In this document: one piece after another, positions 25,640-33,974 of the stretch
How the letters are laid out: the number at the start of each line of letters is the position of its first letter
How positions within the stretch are numbered: position 1 is the first letter of the stretch
Source: Rubrivivax sp.
GTDB lineage: Bacteria; Pseudomonadota; Gammaproteobacteria; Burkholderiales; Burkholderiaceae_C
NCBI GenBank assembly: GCA_020248915.1
Contig: JADCGP010000011.1
Coordinates: 1-64,000, forward strand
Length of the DNA: 64,000 bases
Direction: 5' to 3'
The notes under the pieces: model-generated
Databases searched by the model: none
The model's input: the letters and a program-made list of their open reading frames with translations, nothing else
What the model was told of the DNA's origin: nothing
Translations under genes and position numbers: made by a program

Positions 25640-27712
25640 TCAGCGCGTGGCCGAGGCTGCTGCGGCCGCCGCGGCCTGCCGGAAGCGCCGCCACCACGCC
25701 GTGCCGCCGGCCGCAGAAGGCCGTGCGTCGGGCCCGTAGCGCGAACGGGCCAGCACGTCGAGGGCAGAGGCCAGCGCGTCGCCGCGCGCGCCGAGCACCT
25801 GCCGCACGCGGGCCGCGCGCGTCAGCGGCGGCTCGTGCGGGGCCACCTCGACGCCGAGGGCGGCCAGGCGTTCGCGCACGCGCTGCTCCAGGCGCTGCCA
25901 GGGGTCGCGGCGCTGTCGGTCCCACCACGCCCAGGCGGCCCCGCCCAGTGCGGCGGCAGCCAGCAGCAGCACGAGCAGCGAGGCGAGATCGCGTCCCTCG
26001 GGGGCCTTCAGCCCGAGGCTGCGCAGCAGGTCGAACTGCTGGCTGCGGGAGTAGTTCAGCACCCGCTGGTTCCACGCGTTCTCGACCGCTTCCCATCCGC
26101 GGCGCAAGCGGTCGGCAAGGTCGGGGTCGATGGTGTTCAGGGCCCCGGCCACCAGCCCCGGCGGGGGCCGCAGGCTGCGGCCGGCGCGCACGCGGTCGGG
26201 CGCGACGGCGGCGGTCGGGTCGGCGCGGACCCAGCCGCGACCGGCCTGCCAGTACTCGGCCCAGGCGTGCGCATGGCTCTGGCGCACGACCCGCCAGCCG
26301 TCGCGGGTGGGGGGATCCGTGCCCTGGTAGCCCGTGACGATGCGCGCCGGGATGTCCAGCGACCGCATCACGACCACGAAGGCCGCGGCGAAGTGCTCGC
26401 AGAAGCCGGCCTTGCGCTCGAACCAGAACTCGTCCACCGCGTCGGCGCCGTAGGTGCCCGGCGCAAGCGTGTAGCTGTAGCCCGCCTGGCCGATGTGCTG
26501 CAGCACCGCGGCGGCAAGCGTGGAGGCGTCGGCCGAGGCGAGCCCGGGTTGCTGGCGCAGCGCCACCGCCCAGGCCCGGGTGCGGGGGTTGGAGCCTGAT
26601 GGCAGGCGCAGGTGGTCGCGCAGCCCGGGCACCGGGTCGACCGGGCCGTGCACCGCCGACAGCCAGGCGCCGGCCTCGATGCGCACGCGCTCGGCGATCG
26701 GCCGGTCGGTCTGCCACTGCGCGTCGGGCCGCAGCAGCGCCATCCAGCCTGGCAGCGTCGGCGCGAGCCCGGGGGTGTCGGGGGTCAGCTCCAGCAGCGG
26801 CAGCAGCGGCAGGCGCATCGGCTCGAGCGTCATCTCGTAGCGCAGCGCCGGCGCCGAAGGGCGCAGGTCGGCGCGCGGCCGCTGCGACACCGGCACGGTG
26901 GGTACACCGCGCGTCCACTCGCGGCCGTCGAAGGCCGACAGCACCGGCCCGCGGAAGTAGATCTGCTCGGCCGGCGGCGCCGGGCCGAGGAAGCGGACGC
27001 GGAATGCGATCGAGTCGTCCTCGGCCACTTCGGCGACGCCGCCCAGCCGCAGCGTGCCCGACAGCCCCGTGCGCCCCTGCGCATCCTGCGGCAGTCCCCA
27101 CAACGGGCCGATGCGCGGGAACAGCACGAACAGCAGCGCCATCACCGGCAGCCCGAGCGCGGTGGTGCGCGCGGCGACCGCGGCGGCGGTGGCCAGCGGT
27201 GGCCGGCCCACGGGCATGTGCGCCAGGACCAGCGAGGTCAGCAAGCCCCAGAGCGACAGCAGCATCCACAGGCCCGAGGGCAGGCTCTGCGAGTAAAGGA
27301 AGTGCGTGAGCACGAGGAAGAAGCCGAGGAAGAACACCACCAGCGCATCGCGGCGCGCTCGCAGCTCGAGCGTCTTCAGCGACATCAGCACCGCGAGCAT
27401 CGTCACGCCGGCCTCCTTGCCGAACATCGAGCGCTCGCCCCACAGGGTCAGCCCGACGGCGGCGACCAGCAGCGCCGTGACCGCCCAGCGGCCGGGCAGC
27501 GCCGCGCCCGCCAGCGCGATGCGCGCCCGCCACAGCAGCACGAAGCCGACCATCACGGCGCACCACGGCGGCAGGTGCAGCAGGTGCGGACCCACCGTGA
27601 TCGCGATGACCAGCAGCAGGAACAGCGTGTCGCGCGTCTCGCGCGGCAGCCGGCGCAGCGCCTCGGCGGCGGAACGGCGCAGCCCCGGCCCCGGTGCGAC
27701 GGCAGGGTTCAC
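25640..27712 (-). CDS. TgpA-like transglutaminase with DUF3488 membrane domain
   Basis: This 690-residue inner-membrane protein has an N-terminal DUF3488 region with about six helices (residues 28-200). A periplasmic transglutaminase core follows, with Cys438 (AGFCEHFAAAF), His482 (SHAHAWAEYW) and Asp498 (RADPTAA). One more membrane helix lies near 585-606, and a short cytoplasmic tail ends the protein. This is the architecture of Pseudomonas TgpA, an essential periplasmic transglutaminase of uncertain substrate. Its GTG start overlaps the stop of the DUF58 gene (GTGA), so the three genes moxR-DUF58-tgpA form one coupled operon. Another in-frame GTG lies 6 bases upstream. The C-terminal tail is alanine-rich. 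Confidence 0.9.
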   Translation of the reverse strand: MNPAVAPGPGLRRSAAEALRRLPRETRDTLFLLLVIAITVGPHLLHLPPWCAVMVGFVLLWRARIALAGAALPGRWAVTALLVAAVGLTLWGERSMFGKEAGVTMLAVLMSLKTLELRARRDALVVFFLGFFLVLTHFLYSQSLPSGLWMLLSLWGLLTSLVLAHMPVGRPPLATAAAVAARTTALGLPVMALLFVLFPRIGPLWGLPQDAQGRTGLSGTLRLGGVAEVAEDDSIAFRVRFLGPAPPAEQIYFRGPVLSAFDGREWTRGVPTVPVSQRPRADLRPSAPALRYEMTLEPMRLPLLPLLELTPDTPGLAPTLPGWMALLRPDAQWQTDRPIAERVRIEAGAWLSAVHGPVDPVPGLRDHLRLPSGSNPRTRAWAVALRQQPGLASADASTLAAAVLQHIGQAGYSYTLAPGTYGADAVDEFWFERKAGFCEHFAAAFVVVMRSLDIPARIVTGYQGTDPPTRDGWRVVRQSHAHAWAEYWQAGRGWVRADPTAAVAPDRVRAGRSLRPPPGLVAGALNTIDPDLADRLRRGWEAVENAWNQRVLNYSRSQQFDLLRSLGLKAPEGRDLASLLVLLLAAAALGGAAWAWWDRQRRDPWQRLEQRVRERLAALGVEVAPHEPPLTRAARVRQVLGARGDALASALDVLARSRYGPDARPSAAGGTAWWRRFRQAAAAAAASATR

Positions 27713-28758
27713 GCCCACAACGCGAGCAGGTCGAGCGCCGCGCGGCGGTGCGATTCGCCGCTGCCCGAAGGCAGGTCCGCGCCCGGCAGGCGGAGCGCGT
27801 AGGTGAGTCCGTCGCGCTCGGCGGCCAGCACCCAGGCCGCCAGCCGCTGCAGCCGCGGCTCGGTGCCCGCGATGCCCGCGTCGGACCAGTCGAGCTGCAA
27901 CTCGCGACGGCCCGCGCCCACGGTCTCGCGGCTGACCAGCTCGCCGGCATGCGCCACCTTCTTCCACACCACCTGGCGCATCGTGTCGCCACGTTGCCAG
28001 GGACGCACGCCGTCGAACTCGCTGCCGTGCGTGCGGGGGCGCGGCAGCTCCCCGCTGGAGGCGGCGCCGCGAGCGGGCAGCGGGGGTGCCGGGTGCTCCG
28101 GCTGCGGCCAAGCCAGCAGCCGCGCGGCCGGGCGCCACACCGTCCAGGCCCTGAACAGGCCGAACGGGAACACGGTCTGCACCACCAGGGGGGGCAGCGC
28201 GTGCCAACCCCGGTGCGGCGGCACGCGCGCCAGCTGCAGCAGGTGCTGCCCCTGCGCCGGCACGTCGCACCACGCGGCCTGCTCGGAGGCCTCGCCCGGC
28301 GCAGCGCCGAAGCCGAGCATCAGCGCGTGCCGGGCGCGCCCCGGGTTGGTGATGACCAGTTCCACCGCGGCCGGCGTGCCGGCGAAGACCGGGCTCGGTG
28401 CCTTGACGTGAAGCGCCAGGCCGCGCAGGTTGCCGTGCGTCAGGTGCATCGACACGGCCCCGGCGCCGGCCAGCAGGAAGGTCAGCGCGTAGCCGAGGTT
28501 GAGCTGGTAGTTGATGGAGGCCAGCAGCATCGCCACCAGCGTCAAGCCGAAGGTCAGGCCGGCCCGCGTGGGCAGGATGTAGATGTTGCGCTGCCCGAGC
28601 GTCCAGTTGTCGGTGCGCGGCAGCCGCGACAGCCACCAGTGGCGCAGTGCGGCGCGCGGCTGGCCGAGCCAGCCCGGCGTGGCCGTTGCGACGCCCGGCC
28701 CGGGCGCGGCCAGCGCGCCGGCCGGTACGGCTGCAGCAATGCCTGCAGGCGTGTTCAC
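27709..28758 (-). CDS. DUF58 domain-containing membrane protein
   Basis: This protein has 349 residues. Two adjacent hydrophobic helices (about residues 66-105) are followed by a large soluble part. The DUF58 signature FDGVRPWQRGDTMRQVVWKK is near residue 245. DUF58 proteins, some with a degenerate von Willebrand factor A fold, are constant partners of MoxR ATPases and often of TgpA-like transglutaminases. The trio is thought to assemble or activate a membrane complex, but the target is unknown. The N-terminal 40 residues are Ala/Pro-rich and poorly conserved in appearance, so the start could be further in. It is followed by the transglutaminase gene with a 4-base overlap. Confidence 0.87.
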   Translation of the reverse strand: MNTPAGIAAAVPAGALAAPGPGVATATPGWLGQPRAALRHWWLSRLPRTDNWTLGQRNIYILPTRAGLTFGLTLVAMLLASINYQLNLGYALTFLLAGAGAVSMHLTHGNLRGLALHVKAPSPVFAGTPAAVELVITNPGRARHALMLGFGAAPGEASEQAAWCDVPAQGQHLLQLARVPPHRGWHALPPLVVQTVFPFGLFRAWTVWRPAARLLAWPQPEHPAPPLPARGAASSGELPRPRTHGSEFDGVRPWQRGDTMRQVVWKKVAHAGELVSRETVGAGRRELQLDWSDAGIAGTEPRLQRLAAWVLAAERDGLTYALRLPGADLPSGSGESHRRAALDLLALWA

Positions 28759-28787
28759 CAGGACCCCCTCGACGCGTCCACGGCCCG

Positions 28788-29714
28788 TCAGGCGACCGGC
28801 GTCGCCTCCACCATCGCGTGCACCTGCTCGACGGCGCCGCGCCCGGCGCCGGGCACGGGGTTCAACCGGTGGGCGATGGTCTGGGGCAGGATGGCCTGCA
28901 CGTCGTCGGGCGCGACGTAGTCGCGCCCGGCCAGCAGCGCGCGGGCGCGCGCAGCGCGCAGCACGGCGATGCCGGCGCGGGGCGACAGCCCGTCGGTGAA
29001 CCAGCGGCCGCTGCGCGTCGCGGCGATCAGCGACTGGAGATAGTCCAGCAGCGGATCGCCGGCCCGCACCTGCAGCACGGCCTGCTGCGCCGACTCCAGC
29101 TCGGCTGGCGACATCACCGGGACCAGGTCGCGGACCGCGTCGCGCCGGTCGCCGCCGGCCAGCAGCGCGCGCTCGCTGGCGCGGTCGGGGTAGCCGAGCA
29201 TGATGCGCATCAGGAAGCGGTCGAGCTGGCTCTCGGGCAGCGGGTAGGTGCCCAGCTGGTCGCTCGGGTTCTGCGTCGCGATGACGAAGAAGGGCCGCGG
29301 CAGGGCGCGCGTCTCGTTCTCGACGCTGACCTGCTGTTCCTCCATCGCCTCGAGCAGCGCGCTCTGCGTCTTCGGGCCGGCGCGGTTGATCTCGTCGGCC
29401 AGCAGGACCTGGGCGAACACCGGCCCGGGGTGGAAGACGAAGCGGTCCTGCGCGCGCTCGAACACGCTGACGCCGATCAGGTCGGAGGGCAGCAGGTCGG
29501 CCGTGAACTGCACGCGGCGGAACTGCAGCCCGAGCGACACCGCCAGCGTATGGGCGAGCGTCGTCTTGCCGACCCCGGGCAGGTCCTCGATCAGAAGATG
29601 TCCGCCGGCGAGCAGGCAGGCGATGCAGTCCTCGACCTGTGCCCGCTTGCCGACGACGATCGTGCTAATCTGGTCGGCAAGCGTGGCCAACCGTCGTTGC
29701 AGCGTCGGGTCCAT
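28788..29714 (-). CDS. MoxR-family AAA+ ATPase
   Basis: This 308-residue cytoplasmic ATPase shows Walker A as [13 protein letters not shown] [16 protein letters not shown] (near residue 45), Walker [16 protein letters not shown], sensor 1 [18 protein letters not shown], and a C-terminal lid domain ([15 protein letters not shown]). MoxR ATPases are chaperone-like and act with the DUF58 protein encoded next. ATG 29714 matches the family N-terminus; an upstream extension of this frame is not conserved in character. It is divergent from the histone-deacetylase-family gene, with only 40 bases between start codons, so the two promoters must overlap. Confidence 0.92.
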   Translation of the reverse strand: MDPTLQRRLATLADQISTIVVGKRAQVEDCIACLLAGGHLLIEDLPGVGKTTLAHTLAVSLGLQFRRVQFTADLLPSDLIGVSVFERAQDRFVFHPGPVFAQVLLADEINRAGPKTQSALLEAMEEQQVSVENETRALPRPFFVIATQNPSDQLGTYPLPESQLDRFLMRIMLGYPDRASERALLAGGDRRDAVRDLVPVMSPAELESAQQAVLQVRAGDPLLDYLQSLIAATRSGRWFTDGLSPRAGIAVLRAARARALLAGRDYVAPDDVQAILPQTIAHRLNPVPGAGRGAVEQVHAMVEATPVA

Positions 29715-29754
29715 GCGCGGCACGTTACCCGAAATGCGCGCGGCCGAACCATCG

Positions 29755-30693
29755 ATGAATACCGCTTTGTACAGCCATCCTGCCTGCCGCGGCCATGACA
29801 TGGGCGCAGGCCATCCGGAGTGTCCCCAGCGCCTGGATGCCATTGCCGACCACCTGCGCGCCACGGGGCTGGACATGCTCCTGGACTGGCGCGAGGCCGG
29901 GCCCGCCACCGCCGAGCAGATCGGCCGCGCTCACGCCGCCGGCTACGTGGCAAAGCTGGTCGACCTGCTCGGGCAGCTGCGAACCAGCGGCGAGAGCCGC
30001 CACCTCGACCCCGACACGGTGGCCTGCCCGGCCACGCTCGACGCCGCGCTGCACGCCGCGGGCGCGGCCGTGGCCGCGACCGAGGACGTGATCGCCGGCC
30101 GCGTGGCCAACGCGTTCTGCCTGGTCCGGCCGCCCGGACATCATGCGACCCGCGACGAGGCGATGGGCTTCTGCTTCTTCAACAACGTCGCGGTGGCCGC
30201 ACGGCATGCGCTGGATGTGCACGGCCTGCAGCGGGTGGCCATCGTCGACTTCGACGTCCACCACGGCAACGGCACCGAGGACATCGTCGCCGGCGACGAG
30301 CGCGTGCTGATGGTCAGCTTCTTCCAGCACCCGCTCTACCCCTACAGCGGGGCCGTCCCCAAGGGCACGAACATGGTCAACGTGCCCATGCCCCCGTACA
30401 CGCGCGGCCCCGGCGTGCGCCAGGCGATCGAGCAGCAGTGGCTGCCCGCGCTGGAGGAGTTCCGGCCGCAGATGATCTTCCTCAGCGCCGGCTTCGACGC
30501 CCACCGCGAGGACGACCTCGGGCAGATGGGCCTGGTCGAGGCCGACTACCAGTGGATCACGCAGCAGCTCGCCGCCGTGGCCCGGCGCCACGCGCAGGGC
30601 CGCATCGTCAGCTGCCTGGAGGGCGGCTACAGCCTGAGCGCGCTGGCGCGCAGCGTGGCCGCGCACCTGCGCGCGCTGGCCGACGTCGCGTAG
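29755..30693 (+). CDS. histone deacetylase family protein (class II-like)
   Basis: This 312-residue zinc-dependent deacetylase/amidohydrolase has all core elements. These are RPPGHHA (His129-His130, charge relay), [11 protein letters not shown], the zinc ligands Asp167 and His169 in [10 protein letters not shown], and Asp248 in SAGFDAH. A C-terminal LEGGYS follows. Bacterial members deacetylate acetylpolyamines or other small acetylated amines, or acetyl-lysine proteins; the substrate here cannot be chosen from sequence. ATG 29755 matches the family start MNTALYSHP. There is no clear Shine-Dalgarno. The MscS gene begins 5 bases after its stop, so they are likely one transcript. Confidence 0.92.
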   Translation: MNTALYSHPACRGHDMGAGHPECPQRLDAIADHLRATGLDMLLDWREAGPATAEQIGRAHAAGYVAKLVDLLGQLRTSGESRHLDPDTVACPATLDAALHAAGAAVAATEDVIAGRVANAFCLVRPPGHHATRDEAMGFCFFNNVAVAARHALDVHGLQRVAIVDFDVHHGNGTEDIVAGDERVLMVSFFQHPLYPYSGAVPKGTNMVNVPMPPYTRGPGVRQAIEQQWLPALEEFRPQMIFLSAGFDAHREDDLGQMGLVEADYQWITQQLAAVARRHAQGRIVSCLEGGYSLSALARSVAAHLRALADVA

Positions 30694-30697
30694 CCCG

Positions 30698-31957
30698 ATG
30701 GCAGCACCCGACCGGGCCGCGGAACTCGGCCAGCTCGTCGCCGCGCTGACGCGCCCGACCGCGCTGGTCGAACTGGCCGCCGTCGCCGGCTGCCTGGTCG
30801 CCGCGTGGGCCCTGGTGCGCCTGCTGCGAGGCAAGGCGCCCGCTGCCGGCTCGATCTGGTTCGGCGAGCGTGTCATCGACGGCGTGCTGTTCCCGGCCCT
30901 GGCGCTCGCGCTGGCCTACGCCGCGCGCTGGGCGCTGGCCGGCCAGCTGCCGATTGCCGTGTTCCGGCTCGCGCTGCCGATCCTGATCTCGCTGCTCGCG
31001 ATCCGGCTCACGGTGCGCGTGCTGCACAGCGCCTTCCCTGCCTGGGAGCTCATGCGCGTGTTCGAGCGCAGCGTGTCGTGGATCGCCTGGGGGGCGATGG
31101 TGCTGTGGGTGACCGGGCTGCTGCCCCTGATCCTGTCCGAGCTCGAGCAGATCACCTGGAAGGTCGGCAGCACCACGATCTCGGTGCGCAACATGCTGGA
31201 AGGGGTCGTCGCGGCCATCGTCGTGCTGATGCTCGCGCTGTGGGTGTCCTCCGCCATCGAGGCCCGGCTGCTCAAGGGCGCCACGGACAACCTGAGCATC
31301 CGCAAGATGGCGGCCAACGCGGTGCGGGCGCTGCTGCTCTTCGTCGGCCTGATGCTCGCGCTCACCGCGGCGGGCATCGACCTCACCGCGCTCGGCGTGC
31401 TCGGAGGCGCGGTCGGCGTGGGCATCGGCTTCGGCCTGCAGAAGCTGGCGGCCAACTACGTCAGCGGCTTCGTGATCCTGGCCGAGCGCAGCATGCGCAT
31501 CGGCGACACGGTCCGGGTCGACAACTTCGAGGGCCGGATCACCGACATCAGCACCCGCTACACCGTCATCCGCGCGCTGAACGGCCGCGAGAGCATCGTC
31601 CCCAACGAGATGATGATCACGCAGCGCATCGAGAACAGCTCGCTGGCCGACTCGAAGGTGTCGCTGACGACCACGGTGCAGGTGGCCTACGGAACCGACC
31701 TCGACGACCTGATGCCCCGGCTGCAGCAGGCGGTGGCGGCCGCGCCGCGGGTGCAGGCCGATCCGGCCCCCGCGGTCCACCTGACCGCGTTCGCCGCCGA
31801 CGGCCTGGAGCTGACGATCGGCTTCTGGATCACCGACCCGGAGAACGGCCAGCTCAACGTGCGCTCCGGCGTCAACCTCGCGATCCTGCGCGCGCTGGCG
31901 CAGCGCGGCGTCGAGATCCCGTACCCGCAGCGCGTCGTGCGCAACGCCGCCGATTGA
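30698..31957 (+). CDS. MscS-family mechanosensitive ion channel
   Basis: This 419-residue inner-membrane channel opens under membrane tension after hypo-osmotic shock. Four to five hydrophobic helices occupy residues 20-230. The pore-lining TM3 then appears as LGGAVGVGIGFGLQKLAANYVSGFVI (about residues 234-260), followed by the cytoplasmic beta domain (MRIGDTVRVDNFEGRITDISTRYTVI). The alpha/beta C-terminal domain completes the vestibule. It is larger than E. coli MscS (286 aa) because of the extra N-terminal helices. It lies between the deacetylase-family gene (5-base gap) and an EamA exporter whose start overlaps its stop (TTGA), so all three are probably one operon. Confidence 0.92.
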   Translation: MAAPDRAAELGQLVAALTRPTALVELAAVAGCLVAAWALVRLLRGKAPAAGSIWFGERVIDGVLFPALALALAYAARWALAGQLPIAVFRLALPILISLLAIRLTVRVLHSAFPAWELMRVFERSVSWIAWGAMVLWVTGLLPLILSELEQITWKVGSTTISVRNMLEGVVAAIVVLMLALWVSSAIEARLLKGATDNLSIRKMAANAVRALLLFVGLMLALTAAGIDLTALGVLGGAVGVGIGFGLQKLAANYVSGFVILAERSMRIGDTVRVDNFEGRITDISTRYTVIRALNGRESIVPNEMMITQRIENSSLADSKVSLTTTVQVAYGTDLDDLMPRLQQAVAAAPRVQADPAPAVHLTAFAADGLELTIGFWITDPENGQLNVRSGVNLAILRALAQRGVEIPYPQRVVRNAAD

Positions 31958-32850
31958 CGAGCGCGCCCGCCGCGGCCGGTGGCCGCCTGCCTCCCCTCGT
32001 GCTCGCCTGCCTGGCTGCCACCTGGCTGGTCTGGGGCAGCACCTACCTCGCGATCAAGTTCGCGCTCGTCAGCTTTCCACCCTTCTTCCAGATGGGCACG
32101 CGCTTCCTCGTCGCCGGCGCGCTGCTGGCGGCCTGGATGCGCTGGCGCGGCGCTCCCTGGCCCAACGCCCGCCAGTGGCGGCACGCCTTCGTCGTCGGCG
32201 CGCTGATGCTCGGCGGCGGCATGGGCTGCACCGCGCTGGCCGAGACCACGGTGGCCTCGGGGCTGGTCGTCGCCTTCATCGCGATCGGGCCGCTGCTGAT
32301 CACGCTGATGAGCCTGCCCTTCGGCGTGCGGCCGGCGCCGGCCGAGGCGGCGGGCATCGCGGTCGGCTTTGCCGGCGTGTTGATGCTGGTGCAGGGCCAG
32401 GGCTTCGGCGGCTCGCCGGCCGGTCTGGCGGCGATGCTGATCGCCACGTCGAGCTGGGCGCTGGGCAGCGTGCTCAGCCAGCGGCGTCTGCCGCTGGCGC
32501 CGGGCGCGATGGGCTTCGCCAGCGAGATGCTCGCCGGCGGCCTGGTGCTGATGCTCATCGCGCTCGTGCGCGGCGAGGCGCCGCAATGGCCGCCGACCGC
32601 GGGCGCCGCAGCCGCGTGGGCCTACCTCGTCGTGGCCGGCTCGCTGGTCGGTTTCACCGCCTACATGGTGCTGCTCGCGCGCACGACGCCTGCTCTGGCC
32701 TCCAGCTACAGCTTCGTCAACCCGGTGATCGCGCTTCTGCTCGGCGTCGGGCTGGCCGGCGAGGTGGTCACGACCTGGGAGTGGATCGCCTCGGGCGTGA
32801 TCGTCGCCGGCGTCGTGCTGCTGGTGCTGGGGCGGCGTGCCGGTGCCTGA
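31954..32850 (+). CDS. EamA-family (DMT) transporter, YedA-like
   Basis: This 298-residue protein has ten predicted membrane helices arranged as two EamA repeats. The first begins with LACLAATWLVWGSTYLAIKFAL; the second ends with SSYSFVNPVIALLLGVGLAGE. These are drug/metabolite-transporter features, and the WLVWGSTYLAIK motif is typical of YedA-type exporters. The substrate is unknown. The likely start is TTG 31954, which overlaps the MscS stop; no ATG is available before the first helix. It ends 4 bases from the convergent mnhG-type gene. The two operons therefore meet with no room for a separate terminator. Confidence 0.85.
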   Translation: MTSAPAAAGGRLPPLVLACLAATWLVWGSTYLAIKFALVSFPPFFQMGTRFLVAGALLAAWMRWRGAPWPNARQWRHAFVVGALMLGGGMGCTALAETTVASGLVVAFIAIGPLLITLMSLPFGVRPAPAEAAGIAVGFAGVLMLVQGQGFGGSPAGLAAMLIATSSWALGSVLSQRRLPLAPGAMGFASEMLAGGLVLMLIALVRGEAPQWPPTAGAAAAWAYLVVAGSLVGFTAYMVLLARTTPALASSYSFVNPVIALLLGVGLAGEVVTTWEWIASGVIVAGVVLLVLGRRAGA

Positions 32851-32854
32851 GGCG

Positions 32855-33181
32855 TCAAGACGCGTCGCGCCCGGGCAGCCGCGGCTTCGAGCCCGGGTCG
32901 AGCTTAAGCGCCGCCTTCACCAGCAGGTGCGCCGAGACCGGTGCGGTGAGGAACAGGAACAGCGTGATCAGCAGCTCGTGCCAGCTCGGCTTGCCCTGCC
33001 ACGCGAACCACAGGCCCGAGGCGACCAGCACGCAGCCCACGCCCAGCGTCGTGGCCTTGCTCGGGCCGTGCAGCCGCTTGTAGAAGTCGCCCAGCTTGGC
33101 CAGCCCCCAGGAGCCGACCAGCGCGAAGCCCGCCCCGACCACCAGCAGCGCGGCCACCGCGATCTCCAGCACCACGCTCAT
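32855..33181 (-). CDS. mnhG: Na+/H+ antiporter subunit G (MnhG/MrpG/PhaG)
   Basis: This 108-residue membrane protein has three helices and is the smallest accessory subunit of the Mrp-type multisubunit cation/proton antiporter. The GSWGLAKLGDFYKRLHGPSKATTLGVGC segment (around residues 24-50) is the family signature, and TAPVSAHLLVKAA closes the last helix. It is the last gene of the operon; its ATG overlaps the stop of subunit F (ATGA). The C-terminal tail is polar and short. No terminator is evident in the 4-base gap to the convergent EamA gene. Confidence 0.92.
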   Translation of the reverse strand: MSVVLEIAVAALLVVGAGFALVGSWGLAKLGDFYKRLHGPSKATTLGVGCVLVASGLWFAWQGKPSWHELLITLFLFLTAPVSAHLLVKAALKLDPGSKPRLPGRDAS

Positions 33182-33465
33182 TCGACGATGTCCCCGCGCA
33201 CGATGAACTTGCCCAGGACCACGGTGCCGACGAAGCCGAGCAGGCCGATCAGCAGCGCGACCTCGAAGTAGCTCTTGTCGGCCAGCCACAGCCCGAGCAC
33301 CACCAGCAGCGCCAGCGAGTTCACGTACAGCGTGTCCAGCGCCAGCACGCGGTCGGGCAGGCCGGGCCCGCGCAGCAGGCGCCACGCGTTGAGCACCAGC
33401 GCGAGCGCGAACGCGGCCAGCACCCAGGGCAGCACCGCGGCCAGGATCGGGGGCAGGTCCGTCAC
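33178..33465 (-). CDS. mnhF: Na+/H+ antiporter subunit F (MnhF/MrpF/PhaF)
   Basis: This 95-residue protein has three hydrophobic helices. The RLLRGPGLPDRVLALDTLYVNSLALLVVLG segment (residues 29-58) is characteristic of MrpF, which is needed for assembly and Na+/H+ exchange of the Mrp complex. The chosen start is GTG 33465, which overlaps the stop of subunit E (GTGA), consistent with the rest of the operon. The stop overlaps the next ATG, so stoichiometric synthesis by translational coupling is likely. Confidence 0.9.
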   Translation of the reverse strand: MTDLPPILAAVLPWVLAAFALALVLNAWRLLRGPGLPDRVLALDTLYVNSLALLVVLGLWLADKSYFEVALLIGLLGFVGTVVLGKFIVRGDIVE

Positions 33466-33974
33466 TCGAAGATCTCCACGAGCGGCGCTTCGTAGCGCGC
33501 CTTGATGTCGGCCACCAGCGCGGCCTCGTCGTCGCAGTGCAGCGCGTGCACCAGCAGGAAGCGGCGGTCCTCGCTCAGCTCGCTGGACAGCGTGCCCGGT
33601 GTCATCGTGATGATGCCGGCCAGCGCGACGATGCCATGCGGGTCTCGGATGGCCAGCGGCACCCAGACGAAGCGCGAGCGGATCGCGCGCTCGGGCCCGA
33701 GCACGCGGCGCGCGACGTCGACGTTGCTGACCAAGATGTCGCGCAGCACGACCAGGCCCAGCCGCACGATCGTGCCCCAGGCCTTCAGCCGCGGCCGCTC
33801 GGGCCGGAAGCGCTCGCTGACCCACGGGATCGACAGCGCGAAGAGCCCAGCCAGCAGCAGGTTGCCCGGCGACGCCGACTGCGCCAGCATCAGCCAGCCG
33901 ACGAACAGCAGCGCGGAGATCAGCGGCGCCGGGACGACGGCACGCAGCGCCGTGCGCAGCAGTCGCGCCGTCAC
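33462..33974 (-). CDS. mnhE: Na+/H+ antiporter subunit E (MnhE/MrpE/PhaE)
   Basis: This 170-residue protein has two to three N-terminal helices and a soluble C-terminal part containing ITMTPGTLSSELSEDRRFLLVHALHCDD (about residues 120-150). That segment is the MrpE signature. In Mrp complexes this subunit joins the F-G module. GTG 33974 overlaps the stop of subunit D. Length matches the family. Confidence 0.92.
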   Translation of the reverse strand: MTARLLRTALRAVVPAPLISALLFVGWLMLAQSASPGNLLLAGLFALSIPWVSERFRPERPRLKAWGTIVRLGLVVLRDILVSNVDVARRVLGPERAIRSRFVWVPLAIRDPHGIVALAGIITMTPGTLSSELSEDRRFLLVHALHCDDEAALVADIKARYEAPLVEIFE

